A stretch of 10,432 nucleotides of DNA from SG8-41 sp035456985 (GTDB lineage Bacteria > Pseudomonadota > Gammaproteobacteria > Burkholderiales > SG8-41). Position numbers and translations under genes: made by a program. The stretch is from the NCBI GenBank assembly GCA_035456985.1, contig DATICE010000083.1, positions 1 through 10,432 of the forward strand. The letters run 5' to 3'. Positions 5,581-10,432 of the stretch are shown here, one piece after another; within the stretch, counting starts at the first letter, position 1; each line of letters starts with the position of its first letter. The notes beneath the pieces are model-generated. The model searched no databases and was not told the DNA's origin. It saw nothing but the letters and a program-made list of their open reading frames with translations.

Positions 5581-6723
5581 TTACTTAAGCTGTTCGTAGA
5601 GCAGCGCCAGAATGCGGCCCGCGGTGTCGGACTGCTCCCGCGCGCCTTCCTTGTTGAGGACATTGACCTGGCAGCTCGCTGCGTTCGCGTCCTTGACCTG
5701 TATGCGGAATTGCTCGCTCGGCTTGGGCTTGTCGCTGCCCCAGAACTTGAGCTTCGAGAGGAAGCCCTGGTCGGCGCTCTTGTTGTCGCCCTGCGGGTCT
5801 ATATAGCGCACGAAGTAGAGGCCCTTGGTGCGGTCGCGGTCCTCGACCGTGAAGCCGACGCGGTCGAGCGCAAGGCCGACACGTCTCCAGGCGCGGTCGA
5901 ATTGCTCGTTCAAGACGAGCGTGCCGGTGCCGTCGTCCCCCCGCGACAGCGTCGCGCGCAGCGCGATGGGCTGGGTGGATGCGATTTCCGACTTGGCGCG
6001 CGCCTCGTCGACTCCGAAGCGCACCATCAGCCGGCGCAGCATCTCTGCCTCGAGCTCCGGGCTGGGCGGACGCGGCTGCCAGCGGGTGTCGGCCGGACCC
6101 GCGGATGAGTTTTCGGTATAGACCTCCTCCATCCCGCGGTGACTGACATAGATCTCCGTGGTGCCGGCCTGGGCACCGTGCTCGAGCCGTGTGCGGTACT
6201 TGTCGCGTTCGGCGGAGGAATACACCGAGTCGAGGACCCGGCTCAGGAAGTTGCGGATTATGCCGGCGTCGACTTTGGCGCGTTTCTCGGCCCAGTCGGT
6301 CTCCATGATGCCCGCCTGTGGCATCTCGACGTTGATGATAAAGCCGCTCTCCTGCCAGAATTCCTTGACCGTCACCCAGGTCTGCTCCGGCGTACCCTTG
6401 ACGACCAGCCAGCGCTCGCTGCCGTCGCGCACGACGCGCGCGTTCGGTACGTCCGGCAGCACGATGACCGTCCCCGGGCGCGCCTGCCCGCGCTCACGGC
6501 TGTAGTCGGAGTAGGTAGCAGTGCCCGTCGGGTTGACGTCCGGCACCTTGAAGCGGTCATCGCCCCCCGGCCGCACCAGATCGGGAGGCACTTCGAGCGG
6601 GGCCGTCTGGCCGGCCGACTTGTAATCGACCTTTTTCTCCTCGATGCCGAGCCAGCTGCACGCTCCGAGCATTGCGCAGGCGACAAACCCCAGCACGCAG
6701 CGTGCCATCTCAGGCCGCGGCAT
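5581..6723 (-). CDS. bamC: Outer membrane protein assembly lipoprotein BamC
   Basis: A 380-aa BamC (NlpB) lipoprotein, part of the BAM complex that folds beta-barrel proteins into the outer membrane; E. coli BamC has 344 aa. The signal peptide ends in lipobox LGAC with the lipidated cysteine at residue 22. It is followed by the family's unstructured segment with VDYKSA...APLEVPPDLVRP (33-52), whose start resembles the BamD-binding stretch. Two helix-grip domains follow: about 100-215 (DGSERWLVVKGTPEQTWVTVKEFWQESGF) and 255-380 (FDRAWRRVGLALDRVGFTVEDRDRTKGLYFVRY). The ATG at 6723 has GGAAGG five nt upstream and overlaps the dapA end by 14 nt; ATG 6708 is the alternative and keeps the signal peptide intact. 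The stop abuts the next gene. Confidence 0.93.
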   Translation of the reverse strand: MPRPEMARCVLGFVACAMLGACSWLGIEEKKVDYKSAGQTAPLEVPPDLVRPGGDDRFKVPDVNPTGTATYSDYSRERGQARPGTVIVLPDVPNARVVRDGSERWLVVKGTPEQTWVTVKEFWQESGFIINVEMPQAGIMETDWAEKRAKVDAGIIRNFLSRVLDSVYSSAERDKYRTRLEHGAQAGTTEIYVSHRGMEEVYTENSSAGPADTRWQPRPPSPELEAEMLRRLMVRFGVDEARAKSEIASTQPIALRATLSRGDDGTGTLVLNEQFDRAWRRVGLALDRVGFTVEDRDRTKGLYFVRYIDPQGDNKSADQGFLSKLKFWGSDKPKPSEQFRIQVKDANAASCQVNVLNKEGAREQSDTAGRILALLYEQLK

Positions 6724-7624
6724 AGCGCCCTTCCCTCACCTCCGTGCGGATGCCGGCGTGGCGCATCGCTTCCCGCACCTGCTCGTGACACGCGGCCGAC
6801 AGCGGCGTCAGCGGCAGCCGGATCCCGCCCTTGATGAGTCCCATCTGCTGTACCGCCCATTTGACGGGAATGGGATTCGCCTCGAGGAACAGATTGCGAT
6901 GGAGCGGCAGCAGGCGGTCGTTCAACTCGCGCGACCTGGCGGCATCGCCGGCGAGCGCGGCCGCGCACATCTCGTGCATGAGCCGCGGCACGACGTTGGC
7001 CGTGACCGATATCACCCCGCGGCCGCCCAGCAGCATCAGCGCAAGTCCGGTCGCGTCGTCTCCGCTGAACACGGCGAAACCGCGCGGCAAGCGGCGAACG
7101 AGGTCGGAGCCGCGTTCGAGGTTGGCCGTCGCGTCCTTGATGCCGACGACGTTGGGAACCTGGGCGAGCCGCAGTACCGTCTCGTTCTGCAGATCGGCCA
7201 CCGTGCGCCCCGGCACGTTATAGACAATCATCGGCAGGTTCACCGCCTCGGCGATTGCCCGGAAATGGCGGTAGAGCCCTTCCTGAGTCGGCTTGTTGTA
7301 GTAGGGAACGACCGATAGCGCATAGTCCGCACCGGCCTCCTTGGCGAAGGCAGATAGCTCGATTGCCTCGCTGGTCGCGTTCGCCCCGGTGCCGGCAATG
7401 ACCGGAACGCGCCCTGCCGCGTGGTCCACGGCGGTCTTGATGAGCAGCCGGTGCTCGTCCCAATCCACCGTCGGCGATTCGCCTGTGGTGCCGACCACCA
7501 CGATGCCGTCGGTGCCCTCCTTGATGTGCCAGTCGATCAGTCGCCGAAAAGCATCGAGGTCGAGCTCGCCGTCCTCGCGCATCGGCGTAACAATCGCGAC
7601 CAGGCTTCCTTGAAGTGCGGCCAT
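6710..7624 (-). CDS. dapA: 4-hydroxy-tetrahydrodipicolinate synthase
   Basis: A 304-aa TIM-barrel aldolase that condenses pyruvate with aspartate semialdehyde, the entry step to diaminopimelate and lysine in the cytosol. The Schiff-base lysine is K163 in GIKDAT. Thr46 and Thr47 (VVGTTGESPT), Tyr135 (VYNVPGRT) and Arg140 complete the active site, all offset by two from E. coli DapA. Length is a little above the E. coli enzyme (292 aa), with extra residues at the C-terminus (EVREGRYAAA). The start ATG at 7622-7624 has AAGGGA about ten nt upstream and is the only start giving the family N-terminus LQGSLVAIVTPM. It is the first gene of a dapA-bamC-hydrolase operon with overlapping or abutting ends. 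Confidence 0.97.
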   Translation of the reverse strand: MAALQGSLVAIVTPMREDGELDLDAFRRLIDWHIKEGTDGIVVVGTTGESPTVDWDEHRLLIKTAVDHAAGRVPVIAGTGANATSEAIELSAFAKEAGADYALSVVPYYNKPTQEGLYRHFRAIAEAVNLPMIVYNVPGRTVADLQNETVLRLAQVPNVVGIKDATANLERGSDLVRRLPRGFAVFSGDDATGLALMLLGGRGVISVTANVVPRLMHEMCAAALAGDAARSRELNDRLLPLHRNLFLEANPIPVKWAVQQMGLIKGGIRLPLTPLSAACHEQVREAMRHAGIRTEVREGRYAAA

Positions 7625-7675
7625 TTCCCGAATTTCCCTTATGAAACAGAGAGGGGCTTGGGGTAAATTTCGCTA

Positions 7676-7681
7676 ATTCTA
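7676..7681 (-). promoter_or_regulatory. Possible -10 element of the dapA operon
   Basis: TAGAAT on the minus strand (5/6 to the -10 consensus) lies 51 nt upstream of the dapA start in an AT-rich patch. No good -35 hexamer is present 16-19 nt upstream (the best is TTATTC), so the call is weak. Confidence 0.25.
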
Positions 7682-7792
7682 CTCCTTCCGGCAGACGCGG
7701 AATAACTCTGTGACCGCGAGGATCTCGCCGGGTTTCCCCCGAGAAGGCCCCGAGGACGGATCACCCAACCTGTTGGCGAATCAAGGATGAAA

Positions 7793-7819
7793 CGCGGGTT
7801 ACGAGCCGCTCGAACCGCG
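7793..7819 (-). terminator. Imperfect hairpin, possible terminator for the small gene
   Basis: CGCGGGTTACGAGC (7793-7806) and GCTCGAACCGCG (7808-7819) are inverted copies apart from two single-base bulges. On the minus strand the hairpin is followed by TTTCATCCTT, a poor U-tract. It lies about 90 nt downstream of the small gene at 7907-8101, and could also be an operator or RNA element. Confidence 0.3.
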
Positions 7820-7876
7820 CCAGAAAAGGGCGGTTACAGAAAAACTGTTTCAATTCAGAGGGAAGAATTTAGATCT

Positions 7877-7907
7877 GGAACCTGCAGTGCTTCGACCTGC
7901 GAGTTCC
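7877..7907 (-). terminator. Hairpin at the stop codon of the small gene
   Basis: GGAACCTGCAG (7877-7887) and CTGCGAGTTCC (7897-7907) form an 11-pair stem with one mismatch and one wobble around a 9-nt loop. On the minus strand it begins at the TAG stop. An AT-rich but not T-rich sequence follows, so it could be a terminator or an mRNA-protecting 3' stem. Confidence 0.35.
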
Positions 7908-8101
7908 TAGCCCTGCTGGGACCGGTAGAAACTGGCCAGGAAACCCTCGGCGTCGGCCACCGCCAGGTCGGCGACAAGCTCGCGGCAGGCCTCGAGCGGC
8001 TCGGCAAGAGCCGCCGCCAGAGGATTCCAGCTCGCGCACAGCACTTCCGGTCCGTAATTGCCGGGTTCGCCTTGCGTCGTCTTGTCGAATTCCAGTTTCA
8101 T
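7907..8101 (-). CDS. Small uncharacterised protein (64 aa)
   Basis: A 64-residue frame starting MKLEFDKTTQGEPGNYGPEVLCASWNP and ending EGFLASFYRSQQG. The body is acidic and helical, rich in Ala, Leu and Glu (LAAALAEPLEACRELVADLAVADAEGFL), with two cysteines (22 and 39) and one tryptophan. There is no signal peptide or membrane span. Support for a real gene is the consistently G/C-ending codons, a short leader with a -10-like TTATAC about eleven nt before the ATG, and the hairpin at its stop. There is no clear ribosome binding site (AGTAGCGAC precedes the ATG). I do not recognise a characterised family and assign no function. The overlapping plus-strand frame looks like a shadow. Confidence 0.65.
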   Translation of the reverse strand: MKLEFDKTTQGEPGNYGPEVLCASWNPLAAALAEPLEACRELVADLAVADAEGFLASFYRSQQG

Positions 8102-8172
8102 GTCGCTACTGTATAACGCGCGAGTCGGAAAAAGGTTGAATGGTCCTGCAACGCGCGCATTTTTTCAGATGA

Positions 8173-8192
8173 ATGTTGCATCATTGCGACAT
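8173..8192. repeat. Short inverted repeat upstream of the small gene
   Basis: ATGTTGCA and TGCGACAT (8173-8180 and 8185-8192) form an 8-pair stem with one G-T wobble around TCAT. It lies about 72-91 nt upstream of the small gene's start and 70 nt past the methyltransferase stop. It may be an operator or a transcript hairpin; no T-run follows on the minus strand. Confidence 0.35.
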
Positions 8193-8262
8193 CAGCGGAG
8201 TGTCCCGGCAACGCACGCAAAATTGCCGACGACAAGCTCCTATCGGCGGTGGGACACCTCTC

Positions 8263-8811
8263 CTACGCCGCGGGCGGATGCGAAGCGCAGATCCTCTGGA
8301 CCGCTGCCGGCCTGGGATCGGATACCTCGAGGTCCTCGTAGGCGATGACTCGCAGACGGCCACGGACGATTTCCAGCAGCTCACCGGGCTTCAAGAGGAA
8401 CGCCGGGTTCGAAGGCTTGCCAAAGCGCTCGTTTCCGGCGGCGAAGGTTTCGTAGATCAGCACGCCTTCGGGAGCAAGCGCCTGCAGCAGGCGGGGAAAC
8501 AGCGGGCGGTGCAGGTAGTTCGCCACCACAATGCCGGCGAATTGCTGGCCTTCATAGGGCCAGGGTCCGCTTTCGAGGTCGGCGCAGCGCGGGGCAATGC
8601 CCGGCACGCCCGCAAGCCCGGCGAGCAGGGCCGGATCACGGTCCACGGCCTCCACCGGGTGCCCGCGGCCGGCCAAGTAACGGGCATGACGGCCGTTCCC
8701 GCAGGCCAGGTCGAGCACCCTTCCGCCCGCGGGTATCCGTTCCGCCCAGCGCACGACCCACGCCGACGGCGTGGCGAGTTCATGGTGCGCAGCGCGCGCC
8801 GCTATGACCAT
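8263..8811 (-). CDS. Class I SAM-dependent methyltransferase, unknown substrate
   Basis: A 182-aa Rossmann-fold methyltransferase. SAM motif I is VLDLACGNGRHARYLA (32-47); the acidic loop after beta-2 is AVDRD (55-59); the motif IV region is GIVVANYLHRPLFPRLLQALAPEGVLIYETFA (93-124), close to TehB-like and other small Methyltransf_11/25 proteins. The late stretch GNERFGKPSNPAFLLKPGELLEI is typical of a group of conserved proteobacterial proteins with no assigned substrate. The ATG at 8809-8811 is the only clear start and leaves a normal N-terminus (PSAWVVRWAERIPAGGRVLDLACG). It is divergent from the quinone oxidoreductase gene. I infer methyltransferase activity with confidence but not the acceptor. 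Confidence 0.87.
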   Translation of the reverse strand: MVIAARAAHHELATPSAWVVRWAERIPAGGRVLDLACGNGRHARYLAGRGHPVEAVDRDPALLAGLAGVPGIAPRCADLESGPWPYEGQQFAGIVVANYLHRPLFPRLLQALAPEGVLIYETFAAGNERFGKPSNPAFLLKPGELLEIVRGRLRVIAYEDLEVSDPRPAAVQRICASHPPAA

Positions 8812-8849
8812 CGTCCGTTCAGCTCCGTTTCATGCCTGGGTTCCCCGGA

Positions 8850-8873
8850 TGAAGTATAAAGTGGCGTACTTCA
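8850..8873. promoter_or_regulatory. Dyad TGAAGTA-N10-TACTTCA in the divergent region
   Basis: Perfect 7-nt arms at 8850-8856 and 8867-8873 flank a 10-nt spacer. The left arm runs into TATAAA (8855-8860), a possible -10 element for the plus-strand gene, and TATACT on the minus strand, a possible -10 for the methyltransferase. No good -35 boxes were found. A dimeric regulator bound here could control both genes. Confidence 0.4.
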
Positions 8874-8897
8874 GAGGGGACACAACCCGACCGCCCG

Positions 8898-8909
8898 AAG
8901 CATATGCTT
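8898..8909. promoter_or_regulatory. Perfect palindrome AAGCATATGCTT
   Basis: A 12-nt palindrome without a loop lies 23 nt upstream of the quinone oxidoreductase start, downstream of the possible -10 at 8855-8860. Without a loop it fits a DNA-binding site better than an RNA hairpin. Chance occurrence is possible. Confidence 0.3.
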
Positions 8910-8932
8910 GAAGCCACCAGGAAGAATGCCGC

Positions 8933-9925
8933 GTGAAGGCGGTCGCCATCGCGAAGTTCGGCGGGCCCGAGAGCCTGCAGTACGTGGATTGGGCGGACCC
9001 TGCGCCGGGCGCCGGCGAGGCCGCGGTCAAGCTCGAATACGCGGGCATCAACTTCATCGATGTCTACATGAGGAGCGGCCACTACGCACGCTCCGATACC
9101 TACCGCACGCCGCTGCCGATGACCATCGGCATGGAAGGCGGCGGCACCGTTGCGGCGCTGGGCGACGGCGTGTCCGGCCTCGGGGTCGGCGACCGCGTCG
9201 CTTACTGCATCGTGCGGGGCAGCTACGCGCAGTACGCCGTGGTGCCCGCATGGAAGCTCGTCCGCGTACCGGACGACGTTCCCCTGGCCGTCGCGACCGC
9301 CCTGATGCTCCAGGGCAACACCGCGCACTATCTGTCGCACTCGGTGTTCGCGCTCGAGCCCGGCCATACCTGCGTGGTCCATGCCGGCGCCGGCGGGGTG
9401 GGCCAGCTCCTGATACAGCTTGCAAAGCTGCGCGGCGCCACGGTCATCGCCACGGCGGGGAGCCGGGACAAGGCCGAAATCGCGGCGAGGCGCGGCGCCG
9501 ATCACGTCATCCTCTACCGCGAAGCCGACTTCCGCGAGGAAGTGATGCGGCTTACGGGGGGCGTGGGCGCCGACGTCGTCTACGACGCAGTCGGCAAGGA
9601 CACTATCCACAAGAGCATCCGGAGCCTCCGGCGGCGCGGGCTGTGCGTGAACTATGGCGGCGCCTCGGGCCTGGTGCAATCGGTCGAGCCGCTGGAGCTC
9701 GCCGAAGCGGGATCGGTGTTCTTCACACGCCCGCACCTCGCCGATTACATCGCCACCCCGCACGAGCTGCGGGCCCGCGCGGACGATCTCTTCGCTGCCT
9801 ACCGCGCCGGCAGGCTTGCCGTGACGATCGACCGCGAGTTCCCGCTCGCGGAGGCGGCGCAGGCGCATCGCCACCTCGAGGGCCGCGGCACGCGCGGAAA
9901 GCTTCTGTTGACGGTGAGCCACTGA
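8933..9925 (+). CDS. qor: NADPH:quinone oxidoreductase (zeta-crystallin/Qor type)
   Basis: A 330-aa zinc-free medium-chain dehydrogenase/reductase that reduces quinones, and possibly other activated alkenes, with NADPH in the cytosol; E. coli Qor is 327 aa. The substrate domain starts MKAVAIAKFGGPESL with NFIDVYMRSGHY (40-51). The nucleotide-binding motif is HAGAGGVGQLLIQLAK (150-165), preceded by LMLQGNTAHYL (124-134), where the family has the QG(x)TAHYL block. The C-terminal end is EAAQAHRHLEGRGTRGKLLL (307-326). The start is GTG at 8933 with AGGA ten nt upstream; this gives the normal N-terminus. It is divergent from the methyltransferase gene across a region with two dyads. Codon use is normal for the window. 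Confidence 0.93.
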   Translation: MKAVAIAKFGGPESLQYVDWADPAPGAGEAAVKLEYAGINFIDVYMRSGHYARSDTYRTPLPMTIGMEGGGTVAALGDGVSGLGVGDRVAYCIVRGSYAQYAVVPAWKLVRVPDDVPLAVATALMLQGNTAHYLSHSVFALEPGHTCVVHAGAGGVGQLLIQLAKLRGATVIATAGSRDKAEIAARRGADHVILYREADFREEVMRLTGGVGADVVYDAVGKDTIHKSIRSLRRRGLCVNYGGASGLVQSVEPLELAEAGSVFFTRPHLADYIATPHELRARADDLFAAYRAGRLAVTIDREFPLAEAAQAHRHLEGRGTRGKLLLTVSH

Positions 9926-9980
9926 CCCGCGTGCCTGTGGCATGCCCGCTCGCCGAGAACCCGCGGATCCTGTCGCGAGC

Positions 9981-10010
9981 TTGTTGCCGGATAAGTTGAC
10001 CGTGTAGCAT
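9981..10010 (+). promoter_or_regulatory. Possible promoter of the TctC-like gene
   Basis: TTGTTG (9981-9986) and TAGCAT (10005-10010) with an 18-nt spacer lie about 30 nt upstream of the start codon. Each hexamer matches the sigma-70 consensus in four positions. The gene has its own intergenic region of 114 nt, so a separate promoter is expected. Confidence 0.3.
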
Positions 10011-10039
10011 TCACCCCTCGACCCAAAAGGAGGAGGAAC

Positions 10040-10432
10040 ATGAAAACAATATTGAAGACGATCGCCCTGCTGCTGCTCGCCGCCGCGGGGCCCGCGCTCG
10101 CGCAGCAATACCCCGCCAAGCCGATCCGCATGATCATCGGATTTCCGCCCGGCGGCGGAACCGACATCATCGGACGCATCGTCGCCCAGCGGATGTCCGA
10201 AGGCATGAAGCAGCAGATCCTGCCTGACAACCGCGGCGGCGCGAGCGGCCAGATCGCCGCCGAGCTTGCCGCCAATGCGCCGCCGGACGGCTACACCGTC
10301 ATGATGGCGCACATCGCCGCGATGTCGATCCTGCCCTCGCTGTACCCCAAGCTGCCCTACGACCCCGTCCGCGACTTCGCGCCGATCAGCCTGGTCGCCA
10401 TCAGCCCGCAACTGGTGGTCGTGCACCCGTCG
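10040..10432 (+). CDS. Tripartite tricarboxylate transporter substrate-binding protein, Bug/TctC family (partial, 5' part)
   Basis: The first 131 codons of a periplasmic binding protein; the frame continues past the window edge. A Sec signal peptide of 21 residues (MKTILKTIALLLLAAAGPALA) is followed by the mature start QQYPAKPIRMIIGFPPGGGTDIIGR, the family signature, then PDNRGGASGQIAAELAANAPPDGYT and YPKLPYDPVRDFAPISLVA. Full family members have about 320 residues. They bind carboxylates and either feed a TctAB permease or act as orphan receptors, and the ligand cannot be read here. An excellent ribosome binding site (AAGGAGG, 10027-10033, with AGGAGGA overlapping) precedes the ATG. No permease gene lies in the window. 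The dehydratase-like enolase-family gene upstream could be functionally related, but they are 6 kb apart. Confidence 0.92.
   Translation, partial: MKTILKTIALLLLAAAGPALAQQYPAKPIRMIIGFPPGGGTDIIGRIVAQRMSEGMKQQILPDNRGGASGQIAAELAANAPPDGYTVMMAHIAAMSILPSLYPKLPYDPVRDFAPISLVAISPQLVVVHPS

Larger units (their letters stand above)
7625..7906. other. 282-nt non-coding stretch upstream of dapA
   Basis: No convincing coding frame, tRNA or known riboswitch pattern is visible. The part next to dapA (7625-7681) is AT-richer and holds the possible promoter. The remainder contains a 12-pair imperfect inverted repeat at 7793-7819 and a hairpin at 7877-7907 that starts at the stop codon of the small minus-strand gene. 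A plus-strand frame from 7787 runs through here but lies antisense to that gene and has no family features. Confidence 0.6.

Noticed and set aside
5581..7624. Possible transfer or fusion in the dapA-bamC region because of overlapping ends
   Set aside because: Gene order, codon use and protein lengths are ordinary, and overlapping starts and stops are normal in compact operons.
7791..7820. tRNA-like GGTTCGA segment on the minus strand
   Set aside because: It belongs to the simple inverted repeat; no acceptor, D or anticodon arms can be drawn around it.
7787..8116. Plus-strand frame of 109 codons beginning with ATG after AAGG
   Set aside because: It runs antisense through the 64-aa minus-strand gene, has no recognisable family features, and its composition (many Arg and Gly) looks like a reverse-strand shadow.
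8149..8224. Direct repeat-like CAACGCGCGCATTTT and CAACGCACGCAAAATT about 60 nt apart
   Set aside because: Only about ten bases agree and the matches are low-complexity; this is likely chance.
8908..9999. Plus-strand 363-codon frame over the qor gene
   Set aside because: It is a +1 shadow of qor, extremely rich in Arg, Gly and Pro, without any domain signature.
8819..10426. Very long minus-strand frame of 535 codons
   Set aside because: It is antisense to qor and the TctC-like gene, both firmly identified by motifs; long antisense frames are common in GC-rich DNA.

Overview
This window looks like a GC-rich chromosomal segment of a betaproteobacterium, probably Burkholderiales or Nitrosomonadales and possibly uncultured. 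The grounds are a run of genes on one strand reading dapA, bamC, MBL-fold hydrolase; a SlyD with a histidine-rich tail next to a RoxA-type ribosomal oxygenase; strong G/C bias at third codon positions; and a Bug/TctC-type periplasmic binding protein at the right edge, a family heavily expanded in Burkholderiales. I see no rRNA, tRNA, CRISPR, transposase or prophage gene. Most of the window is housekeeping.

Left part (1-1262): the tail of an unrecognised plus-strand gene converges on a minus-strand pair, bcp (thiol peroxidase) and slyD (FKBP prolyl isomerase), which overlap by 10 nt. The convergent gap (146-285) holds the most unusual DNA of the window: three 14-nt repeats in one orientation facing four repeats with the same 8-nt core and the same 14-nt period in the other orientation.

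Centre left (1263-4792): a divergent control region with a good bcp promoter overlapped by an 18-nt dyad separates bcp from a plus-strand cluster. The cluster is a JmjC/cupin protein hydroxylase (roxA-like), an uncharacterised 175-aa protein, an enolase-superfamily enzyme of the mandelate racemase group, and a PmtA-like phospholipid N-methyltransferase. Genes 1/2 and 3/4 overlap by 4 nt (GTGA and ATGA), implying translational coupling. The first junction lies inside a 7-nt tandem repeat.

Centre right (4810-7624): a tightly packed minus-strand operon of dapA (lysine/diaminopimelate synthesis), bamC (outer-membrane assembly lipoprotein) and an MBL-fold hydrolase.

Right part (7625-10432): a 282-nt non-coding stretch with hairpins; a small unrecognised minus-strand gene of 64 codons; a minus-strand SAM methyltransferase; a divergent intergenic region with two dyads; a plus-strand quinone oxidoreductase; and the start of a secreted TctC/Bug binding protein with a strong ribosome binding site.

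I did not find a clearly new multi-gene system. The items most worth a second look are the inverted 14-nt repeat clusters, the heptanucleotide repeat that carries both a stop and a start codon, the small ORF at 7907-8101, the enolase-family enzyme with an altered KxK motif, and the dyads at the divergent promoters.
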